Of a stretch of DNA of 64,000 bases, positions 39,766-51,700 are shown piece by piece. Location: contig OX457042.1 of the NCBI GenBank assembly GCA_949752735.1, forward strand, positions 33,807,289-33,871,288, written 5' to 3'. Positions within the stretch are counted from its first letter, which is position 1; every line of letters begins with the position of its first letter. The position numbers and the translations under genes were made by a program. Below the pieces are notes generated by a model. The model was not told the DNA's origin, searched no databases, and worked only from the letters and a program-made list of their open reading frames with translations. This DNA is from Lumbricus terrestris (lineage: Eukaryota > Annelida > Clitellata > Crassiclitellata > Lumbricidae).

Positions 39766-42700
39766 TCAATTTTTCCGCTTAAGCGCTTCCAGGTATTTCG
39801 CAAGACTCTTTTGTATGGAGTCTCTTGTAATGAACGAGACAAAGGTTTCAATGTCCTCATCTCGTCTAGCAACAAGTCTATCAACTGCTGGTTTTCGCAA
39901 GGCCAGCTTTGTCAGCTGTCTTGCATGACCTGAAAAGAATACAAGTCTGCAAAAGTACAGGCAAGAAAACACCCAATAAATTTAATCCAATCTAAACTAA
40001 TATAAAAGGTAGGCCCTATGATCCCTATCCCATAAAATGGGCGCAAATCAAAGGGGGCGCAATAAAAAGGCTTACTATGACGAAAATATGAAAAATGAAT
40101 ATGAAAATATGATTAGGCTAGGCCTTAAAGAACGAGTATTCCACCCTTTGGCACAGCTATTATAGCTCCTGAAGTTCAACAGTGCAGTCTAATATACTGA
40201 TTAATTAGCAATCGATGGCAAGCACCAAGCAGTCATCTGCAAGAGGCAAAACGAGGTGGGAACTTATATAACAATACTAGATACATGCAGACAATTATTA
40301 GGCAAGTTTCATTGGTCAATAATAGTTGCTGGTCTTCCCCGTGGGGTACTGGGGCGACTTGATCGTGTCTTGCCCTCGGCTGCTCGTCTTGTTGGGCGGT
40401 TTCCTAAATTTGCCCCCGTCTCTGCCTATAATGCGCGATGTGCTGCACTGGTTGCCTGTGTCCCAGCGAATCTCATACCCTTTGCTGCTGTGGTCTCTCG
40501 CTGTGTCCTTGGCTGTGCTCCGTCATACTTGCGTGATCTTTGCTGTCCAGTCTCTGACGTTGCAGCACGTCGTGTACTTCACTCTTTGGCTAGGGGTGAG
40601 CTTCTGGTCCCGCGGGCTCGCTTGGCTATTGTCTGGAACGACCTCCCGGTTACGCTTCGCTCTCTACTTGTGGTCCATCCGGTTGGGTTCTACAAGTCTC
40701 TCAAGTCTTTTTTCTTTGTTCGTGGGTGGGCTGGGAGCGCCTCTGAGTAGTTTCTTGAAGGGGCGATATATAAATCCTCTGAATGAATGAATGAATGATA
40801 ATGGATTGCAGATGGTTTTTATGTATCATGGATGATCAGGTATTCGCAATGTTGGTTCATGATGCCTAAGCAGAAGTTCATGCATATCATCACCATTGAA
40901 AAATATTTCAAACCCAATAGCTTGCGAAGTCGATTACATACATGGATGTCAAGCGGCAACAATAGAAAAGTCAATTATTTACATGATTTCCAGCCGTGTA
41001 TAAAGTCCTACCCACCTGGCACCTGCAACCACCTGCCGAGCTCATCTTTAGCATGCTGGACAACATCAGATTCAGCCACAACCTCGTCAACTAAACCAAC
41101 TTTGAGCGCTTCCTCAGAACTGTAGAGTCGTCCAGTCTGAAGAGCTCGTTCCGATTCCCTATGGCCTATGACATTCTTCATGGACTCCATGAACCTGAAA
41201 ACCAAGCAGATCGAAGGCAAAAAATAAGCAACACCTTTAACTATAGTCCATTGTGCAACATAGATTGAAATTACGAATTACCGTGGATAGGCTGATTGAA
41301 AACCATGCAAGGCAAAGATAAAATTCGGCTGCTTACCAGAGTGATGCCACAATGCCCTGAATAACGAAAAACAAATTACTGTTAGGTTTCGTTCCATAAA
41401 TCTCACTTAACAAAACAAACCTGATTTGAGCAGACTGAAAGTATTGGCATAAGCCAATGCGTATAACAGTTTCCTGACTATGCAAAAATAATAGTTTTCA
41501 ACATGTGACCTTCGAACTATATAGGCCTACTTGCACCTGCAGACAGCCAGCGTAAGACATGTCACAATCTTTTAAAATCGAGCATGGTCATCAATCTACG
41601 TGTCTCTTTTCCGCTAACACTTCAGACGAACAGTGTCGGCTAAACAACCTCCTCTGTTCACTAACTTCACTCAACCTCAGACGAACAATAACAATTCCAT
41701 TCGAGGTTCCAAGAGTTTGTCGCTGTCTCCTGCTCGAGTTTCATTCCCGTCTGGACTGTCTTAATGTCATGGGCGGAGTTTATCAGGGCTAGGGGGGACT
41801 AAGTCCACCCCAAGAAAACCCAGTCATTTTTTACCCTGTAAATGGTATCTTTTCTCGGGCTTAGCCCCACGCGAAACATACGAATGACTAAAAAAAGGTT
41901 ATCAACTTTTTGTGCCGAGAAAATATTAAAATATTTCTCGCGTTTTCTGGACCGAGTCTCAGCCCCAACAAATTTAGCCCCTCCAAGAACGAAAACCAAA
42001 CTCCGCCCACTCTGCTACTGCTAATGCTAGAATCGATTTGCGTTAAGTAATGCCTTCCAAGCAGTAGTAAGACGTGATAGAGCCCCGTTGGCTGCCAACG
42101 GTTATACTCGACTCTTGTACTAATTTGTGATCGTCCGTTGTCATACTATGAATCGTAATCATAATGCGTTGTGTCAGTTTGTGAATTGCAATTAAAAGAA
42201 GATCATTATTATTATTGTTACTACTACTACCACTACCACCACCCAGAGGCGGATCCAGGGGGGGCGAAAATGGCCATCCCCCCACCATAAAAAAATTGCA
42301 TTGGACGTTGCCCCCCCATTTGGTTTCAAGAAGCCATTAATATAATGCAACGGGAGAGAAAATAGGATGCCAGGCCCCCCCACTAAAGAAAAAGAAATCG
42401 CACGGGACTTGGCCCCCCCACTTGATTTAGCACACTACCGATTAAGACAAAAAAAAGGTAAGAAACTTTTTCGGCGTATGAATGGAAGGGGCAATGGACA
42501 ATTTTGGCAAACGACTAAAAAAATTAAATTAAAAAAGTGAAGAATCGGTATGTTTTTTCCCGGAAAATCTGGGCGAACGAGTAAAAAAAAGCGGTCAACT
42601 TTTTGGCGGAAGAATTGGTATGTTTTTTCCGGAAAATCTGAGCGAACGACTAAAAAAAATTTTTTCTCGGCGACGAAAATCACACCAAATTTTTCCCCTG

Positions 42701-45700
42701 TTCCACCAACAAGACCGACAATTTTGGCCCCCCCCTTCGAAACGTTCTGGATCCGCCACTGCCACCGCTACAATAATAAAAAAAAATAATAATAACAACA
42801 ATAATAATAATTACCAACTGATGTCTTGCGAACAACGACGACAGTAAGGAAGTTTCAAAACAGATGTTCATTGAAGATGAAACTTGAGATATATCGCTTA
42901 GCCAAAGCAGCACGTAAGGCGTAAGTTTGATTTTTCTAAACTATTATTGATGCTTCCAAAACGACACACTATACAATATACATGCCTGGCTTGTCTCTGA
43001 CAGGGTTCTTATTGTTTCTCGAGGCGCCATTGTGACGGCATGTGCAGTGACAGCAGTGTTGCGATGCCATAGAAATAATATTGTCGTCACTATTTTAAAA
43101 CAAAAGGAAAACATTTAAGTACTTATATCTGCGTCGCGGCAATTCAACTAAAATGCAGTTAACAATCTTGTCTACTTACCAAAAGCGTCTCATTGAGTCC
43201 GATTGAATAGTGACCAGAGGCCATGACACGGTAATCACAGGACAAGGCAATAAGGCAGCCACCTGCCGGGCTATGACCCTGAATGGAACAAAACATTGCA
43301 TTGGGCTACATCAAGTAATGTTGCGTTCCAGAAACAAGTCAAAATTAATGACTCACAAACTTTGCATAATTTCATTAAGAAGCTTTGCAATAGCTACATT
43401 TCTGCATATATCAACTCGCATCGACGCACCCTGCTTCCTCCTGTGAGGAATCATAATCTACGAACACGTGTAGCAGCGGCGCCCCCAGGATTTTTTTCTT
43501 GTACGCACAACAAGGGAAAATTTTCGTCGGGGTCGCCGAAAAAACTGATGACCTTTTTTTTAGTCATCAGCCACGAATTTCCCCACAAAAACCTTTTCTT
43601 TCCATACGCCGAAAAAACTGATGACCTTTTTTTAGTCGCCAGCCACGAATCTCCCAAAAAATACCTTTCCCATACGTTGAAAAAAAACCTGATGACTTTT
43701 TTTAGTCATCAGCCACGAATTTCCCAACAAAACTTTTCCGTACGCCGAAAAAACTGATGACCTTTTTTTAGTCATCACCCGGTTATTTTTTTAGCCTTTC
43801 CACGCTGTACGCACTTGCGTATGTGCGTACGCCTGCGGGCGCCGCTTACGTGTAGGATATAATATGACGATGTCGAGAATACCTACTGAATCTACCTTAC
43901 AATGCGTATTCTTAGAGTACCTAGGCAATGCTACTAAAACTTGCAACGCTTTTCAGAGGTCCTTAATGTAGCCAGTGGGGTAACATTATAACGAGAGTGG
44001 ACAAAGCCCATGACCCCGAGGTTCAAAGAACCCCAAGCCTCTGTTTAACTAAACAAGTTTCAAGTGCTTCCCCCCATTTTCTTCTTTTTTAAATCAGGGC
44101 ATGATTTAAGCATGGAGCACACAAGAGACAGCACAGGGTCCCACCACCTCAAGCCGCCGCATAGGGACCTTAATTTCTTCCAAGTCCACAGAGCTCTTTC
44201 ATTCTGTCCCACACACTCTGTTGAATACCATGGAAATGCCATGGACAACCCAGACTTACCAGATGTCTTACTGATATGCTTACCTTGGCTCTTGAGCATC
44301 TTCAGTTCTTTAATCCGTTACCCATTTGCCCCGAGAATATCTGCTGAAAACGGGCTTAAAATTTAAGAATGAACCGGTAAAGGGTTAACTGTCAGCAATG
44401 CGGTCCAGGGCACTTTCTGCCTTTTTGGCCTAACCAACAGGCACTGCAACATTAGTTTTCCCGCTCTTCCTTCGACAACCCATTTCCATATGGCTTCCTC
44501 AAAACCTCAGTGACACGTGAATAATGCTGACAGTGGCAATTGAAATTCAATTTTGAAAAGCCCCACAATTATGGCAATAATTAGTAGTAACTATTGTAAA
44601 CTATCTTTTAAAGTATGTTAATACGTATCAGAACCATCAAAAATAAATTTAAACAAACATTAATTGCGGCTACAGTTGCCAGAGGGGACACGTAAAGCCT
44701 CATCCAGAAGTTCTGCAATGCTCGCCAAAATTCACGCACTCGAACTGGATTCGGGTTGTATAGCTCCATAATGTCAACGCCAGCAGAGAAAATTTTCGGC
44801 TGTGCCTTGAAGAAAAAGATCAATAAAACAATTCCTCACTAAGCAGGATTACATATTCCTTAGAATATGCCAGGCTTTTTAGAGAGCTGTTCTTGACAAA
44901 GTGTGCAGTTCTAAATCGATTTATGCAGCTGCAGAAACACTTTTGTTCAGCTAGAAATAGTAAAAAACATGTCATTTCATCCGATTGGTAGTAATTTACC
45001 ATGGTCCATGGAGGATAGAAAGGAAAAGAATAAGTCGTGCAGTTCTAAAAATTCCTTTTAAAAGCCCTGCAACATAGCCTACCACTTTAAATATTCAGAT
45101 AAGTATATACCCTAGAATCAAAGTGACAAACGCAATAGAAATGTGAGGATGCATAATTTAGCATGCGCAGTAGGCCTAAAAGGTATGAGATTTGTTAGCC
45201 CATGATAATTCATGACTGTCATTCACAATCAACACCCAAAGTCTAAAATATTAGATTTTTGAGATTATTAATTGAATCTAAAACTATAGCAGATTCATAA
45301 AAAATTGGTTTCAAATGGTATTTAGTACTTCACAGATGTTTCCAGGTATACGAAAGACAAAGTTTGGCCAAGATGTAGCAGACAATATGAGAGAAAACAG
45401 GGTATGCAACATAATGTAATTAGTAATTTCCATGGGCCATTCACAGCCATGGTCATTCCGTAGCGCTCCCAGTTCAAGAACCCTGAAAGAAAAATACAGG
45501 CCATAAGAAGACAGATGATTGTAGGCCTAGATAGCGAGGCAAACAATTAAGTCGATCAGATCTGTCCATAGAACGGAGAGGTCGATGAGAAGATGCAGGT
45601 AGAGGCATAGGCGGAGTTTATCAGGGGCTAGGGGGGCTAAGCTCCCCCAAGACGACCCAGATTCGTATTTTTTTACCGTGTACCGGTAAATGGTATCTTT

Positions 45701-48700
45701 TCCCGGACTTAGCCCCCCAAGAAGGCTTTAGTCTCTCCAAGAACGGAAACCAAACTCCGCCCATGGGTAGAGGAGAACGAATGAGATCCCTGAGATATTT
45801 CTGCTCAAGACCCAGTTTGGATGTGAGGACCAGAGCAAGGACTTCATATTGGATGTGGGCAGAGAGAGGAAGCCAGTGTAGTTGGAATAGCAGGGAACGA
45901 CAGAGCATGGCAACAAAGAGTAAGATAGATAAGATTAAGCAAAGGAAAGCTAAGCAACATTGTGCATCATATTAGGTAGGTAAGGGAAGGCAAGTCAACA
46001 TGTAAAAAGTAAAGGCAAAGTAAAGTAAGGTGCCGAGGTACGTTGGGCAAGAATGGCAATTGTTTGGATTTCACTGTGGGAGAAACACCAGCTCAGAAAT
46101 GCACCTTGTCTCAGCACCAGCTTTCTTCAATCAATAAAAAAACTCTTATAAATCAAACAAGATTTGAATCCTCGCTGGAGTTATTCTTAATTATTAATTG
46201 TTGCCCTTATGATGTGAGCAAAAACAATACTCTGGGCCCGGTGTGCAAGGAACGATACACTCAGACGGTTGAACCCGCGATTGAATTACAAACCAATGCC
46301 TATAACTGATATTGGACCATCAAATTAAAACCGCAAGAAAAATTCAACCATGTAGGCCTATAGATTCAAATGGTTGCTAAATTTACTCTGTTCACAGAAC
46401 TTTCGGACTGTTTACAACTTTAGAATGCAACTTATGATTGTCTATAATTGTGAACTAACCGAAGTGATAACAAGGCCATTAATTTTCCGGTCATTCTCCA
46501 GTTTCTCAAGCGTCGTGGAGAGTTCGGTGAGGAATTCTAGATTCAGACTGTTCACTGGCTTCTTCTTCAACTCAACCACCGCTATCCCTACAAAACACCA
46601 GCAAACATCTCAGCAATATAGTAGGCTAAAGCATTGAAGTCATTAAACGTTTACATTATAACGAACAATTCTGACATAACATAGTTTGGGATGTGATTCA
46701 CGAATAATTAATTACGCTATAAAATATAACCTCTTTCCCCAAACAATCCAACCGTGGATTAACATTCTGTTTCTCAGATTCATATCTGCTGTTCTGCATG
46801 CATTAAAACTCTTCAAAAACAATAACAATGATGTTAACTAACGTGAATATTATGGAGTTTTGGATGAGATTGATCACAGATAAGGTCATATTAATTGTAT
46901 CATTTCACTCACACATTCATTGCCTCATTACATGGATATAATAGAATAGCTCCCTACAAGTTCTCACAGCCAAGTCTTAGCAAACAGGGAACAGTTTTTA
47001 AAGGTTGCCGGAATGTCCTAGTCAAAAGCTCATTAGGATGTTCATGCCAATTATCATGCCCAACTGCCAAGACTAAGCATTTCAGCAATACAATATGCAG
47101 AGTGAGCATCATTATAGCAACAAGTAGTTCAACCATGATTTTAAGCATTCATGATGTAATCCACGCATTTTGATCTTTGATGATATGATGTGACGTCACA
47201 TTTCTTAAACCCCTTACCCTTCGTGACAAATCGTCACAGATGTGTGACCCTGCCACCAGGTGCGTGACGTCATTTATAGACGGTCTTTTTTCATGAAAGT
47301 TCAATAAAATACTTGCCTACTCACAAATATTGAAAATCCTGTCACTGACTAAGAAATTATGTAACAAATCATGACCTCATCCTTAACGTGTCTTTAACAC
47401 AACATATGCTCACTGCATGATAGCCTTCAATGGTTGCTGCCTGATGACACATGAGTTATCCAATTTTAAGCCAGTTGTTGACAAATTAACTTCGATGAAA
47501 TGCTTCTGTTATCATCTACTATCTTCTTTTAACATAGACTTCTTCTATTGTCCTTTCAAATGTTTCATTTTAAAAATGGAGTTTACTTTATGAAACTTAT
47601 TTGCTATGACACCATGAGATTCGATGGCGATAAACATCAATATCATCAAAGGCAGTTTCAATAACAGTCTGCCCTCTCGATATAATATATATAATTATAT
47701 ATTATAAGCATAATCGCATATATATTGTAACGAGCTGCGCCTCCTATACTAAGGTCCCTAATAAGTTCAGCTCGATTTAAGAACACTCGTGTCTAGTTCA
47801 AAGGTATAATTTAGCATAAAGAACGAACATGATACAGTTACCACACTGCAGTCCAGAGGGAAGTCGTCGACGGCATTGTCATTCAGCGGCGAACGGACGA
47901 ACAACATCTTGACACAGCAACAGGCTGGCGAAGAACGAACTTAACTAACGACACCAAGGCGAGGTGTATGAACGAAAGCTTAACTAACGAACTCTGACAA
48001 GAAGGCTGCCATGCAGGCACCCCGCAGCCGAGAACATCAGAGCCCAACCATAGCTTAACTAACATCGTCAGAGAGACAAGAGAGCAAGCTCCAAAGAGAG
48101 AGACGCCCCCTGAAGTCAGACCTTATATAGAACAAGTCTGTCACCAGGTGTCGCCCCAAAGTCAAGTGACCGTGACTATAGCCTATCCCCTGACAAGAAC
48201 CAGTCGTAGAGAGAGAGTCGTGGGACCTAACATACCCCCGAACGACCACGAAAGGCAGAAACCAGAAGGGTTTCTGACTTAACTAGCATGCACACGAAAG
48301 AAGGTTACACGACTCAAAGAAAAGAATCGCATAACTAATCAGAAATTACGACAAGTACAAATACATGACAAGAACACAATCAGTTAAACTATACAAGCGA
48401 AACGTTCAAGTACATGTACGTTCCCCCTAAAACATTCTACTCAAGATTTCGAGAAAAACAGTTCGAAACAAAATCAAAATGAAGTTTCCATAAATATTTT
48501 ACAGGGATTAGGAAACTCGAAACGTCATTACAATTTTACACATCAATCGCCAAAAGAAAATCTGCACACAAGATCAACAAACGAAAACGATCGAAGCGCT
48601 TGAAGCCGCATGTTCCAAGAACACATTCTCGCAACAATCGAAGACGCAAGTTCCAACAACTCTTTCGCAAAATTTCTTTTCAGTGACTGACCGAAACTGA

Positions 48701-51700
48701 CGAACCAAGGCACACAGCCAAACCACAGTGTGAGCCGACACACCATAGCGTACATCGAAGACGCCGACTCGCAAAGAGCCAAGAGCGAAGACACTGTCTC
48801 GCTCGACAGAAGGGACGCAAGCGACAAGCCATCGTACTCGTCACTCGCGAAGGAAACGCGCGAAGTCGTCCCAGAACCCGTCAAAGCCAAGATGGTGGTC
48901 ACCATCCATTGACCCACGAAGGCGCTCACGTTCCTTCTTCGAAGCCTCGCCCAGTCGTAGCGAAGACTCCCGCCATTGAAGACCACCGATTCCACGCCGT
49001 CAATCTGCAAGGAACCGCTCTCACAAGACAAAACAAAAGAATTAGCGTCATGGCAATTCAAATCCACTTCTGGCAACGAAACAACACCAGCAAACAACTC
49101 ATTGCTCTCAGGCACAACAGACCAGAACGCATCTGCAAAACCTTCATGCACAGAAGATACACTCACACTCACTGAAGAGTCCATCACACCAACCGGCTGA
49201 AACATAACTCTCGAAGCAGTCGAGTAAACGCAACACAACTGACATGCAGATAACTCTGACGAAACATCATGCTCATTCAGATACTCCTCGAAAGAATCAG
49301 TCACAGTATTTCTCACTGCACTAACCAGAAACATGTGAAAACGGACAATGTCATCCACAAACAACTGCCCCATTCCTGCAGAATTCACATCCTTGTCAAC
49401 ATGAACAATAACATCAGTCAACACAAGTTCATTCGACCCATGTTCACAAACGAAACAATGCGTAGCCAAGACACACTTGTTCACCTTAGTCATGCGTCCA
49501 CACAACTCAACATTCATTGACAACAGTGCAACCGTAGACACCGTACAACACCAACCCATCATCCATCTATTCTCGTAGACAACAGTCGTTATCATAGACT
49601 GCACAACCATATTCTCACTTGCACAATCATGCAACAAGACAACAGACAACAATGACGTGTCACACACAGCAGTTGTCCCACTCAATTGCAACACCAAAGA
49701 TTCATTCACGCTACCATGCGACGAATCAACCACCGAAACCGGCGAATGCACAACACAATTCATGCCTGAATCAAACTCCACAGTCGCTTCAAACTCATCA
49801 AGTGAATCCGAATTCTCTTTCGCTCGACAACAGTTCATCGACTCATATTCACTGCGCACAAACAATTTCGCACCATCTTCATCATTCAAGTCATTATGCC
49901 AACATGCCATCACGTTGCTAACGAAGTCATTCATCCTCAAAAGGCCTATTTCCGCCAACAATCGGTCAGACACATGACGTGTAAGCCAACTTCGATTATC
50001 TTCACGCTCATGCAAAACATTCAAACAAGTCTGATGCAAGCTTTGAACAGGCAATGTCCTACACCACATGAACTTTAAACCGTGTGACACAAAGTCAAAG
50101 ACAGAATAACTTCCATCTTCATCAGCCTCAAACGTATGCACAAAATCCAGCACATCATCAAACATTATGTTCACCTCCTGCGTACACTCATCACATACAT
50201 TCAACAACACGTTAGCCTCTGTCTGGCATCTAACATCACCAAAAGAATCATGCAAAGCACTTAAGCTACCATGCTCATCCAACCGTGTACTCATACCTAA
50301 GTCCACTACAGACACACCTTCCAACGAAACGCCTAAGTCAACAGACTCATTCGACGCATCAGAAGCACAAACCAAATCATGCACAAAATCAACATCATCC
50401 ACAGTGTCATCCAACGAACCCAATACAGAATCATGCTGTACGTCGTTGTCTTCAAATAAACAACACTCGGACAAATCATCAAACTCATCGTCGTACACGT
50501 GCATCTGTTCCTTTGGCTGCGTATCGCCACTGACATGATGTAGGTCAGCTCGAAACACACCTTCGGACTGAATAGGCCTACTTAAATTCTTATCTACCAT
50601 GCAAGCAGAATTACTCCGATAAACTGACACGCCTTCCTTAACAGCTGAAGAAAATTTCCCACGTCTACAAGCCACTTGCTTCTCTCGTTTCTCCACTAAA
50701 GTCTTCCACAGAGACATTCTCAATTTCACAACGCCCGAAAGAGAAAAATAAATTTGGTTGCCACGCCCCCAAAATTCTAAACTCTCGAAATTCTCTAACT
50801 TTCAAGCAAAACTCCTCGAAAAACTCCCGAAAAAACTCAACACTCTCACAACATTCGAAAAAACTTCCGAAAAACTCCTCGGAGTGCGACGTCAAAACTT
50901 CAACCGCAAAACTGTCAACCGGAATTACTACCGTATAAATGAGCAGACACGCCCCTCAAAACTCGAAATTCAAAAACGCAAAACGGAACGAATACCGCAT
51001 AGGAGAGGAAACACATCTCTCAAAATTCAAAATTCAAAAATGCAAAACGGAATGAATACCGCCTACGAGAGCAACCACGCCCCTCAAAATTCTCAAAACT
51101 CTCAAAAACTCCTCCAAAATGACGAGCCATTGACCTATCTTCACGGCCAACCAAAATTAACCACTGTCAAACGGAATATCTACCGTATAATAGAGCTGAC
51201 ACGCCCCTTAAAAATTCACAAAATTTCACGAAAACGCCCACTTACGACGCAAAATTTCCAATTAACGTGAAACAACTCGCGAGCCCCCATTCCTAAACGG
51301 AAAAAAAAATCCGGACGAGCGACCCATTTGTAACGAGCTGCGCCTCCTATACTAAGGTCCCTAATAAGTTCAGCTCGATTTAAGAACACTCGTGTCTAGT
51401 TCAAAGGTATAATTTAGCATAAAGAACGAACATGATACAGTTACCACACTGCAGTCCAGAGGGAAGTCGTCGACGGCATTGTCATTCAGCGGCGAACGGA
51501 CGAACAACATCTTGACACAGCAACAGGCTGGCGAAGAACGAACTTAACTAACGACACCAAGGCGAGGTGTATGAACGAAAGCTTAACTAACGAACTCTGA
51601 CAAGAAGGCTGCCATGCAGGCACCCCGCAGCCGAGAACATCAGAGCCCAACCATAGCTTAACTAACATCGTCAGAGAGACAAGAGAGCAAGCTCCAAAGA

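Noticed and set aside
39766..46587. ECI1 copy C as a processed pseudogene
   Set aside because: All six introns are present with GT-AG sites and the frame is intact.
48730..50538. Plus-strand frames of 60-123 codons opposite the orphan ORF
   Set aside because: A/C-rich strand with few stops; all shorter than and antisense to the 728-codon frame, and no motif is seen.
48543..50729. DSG triplet near residue 325 as a retroviral-type protease
   Set aside because: The flanking hydrophobic and flap motifs are missing and no second supporting motif is present.
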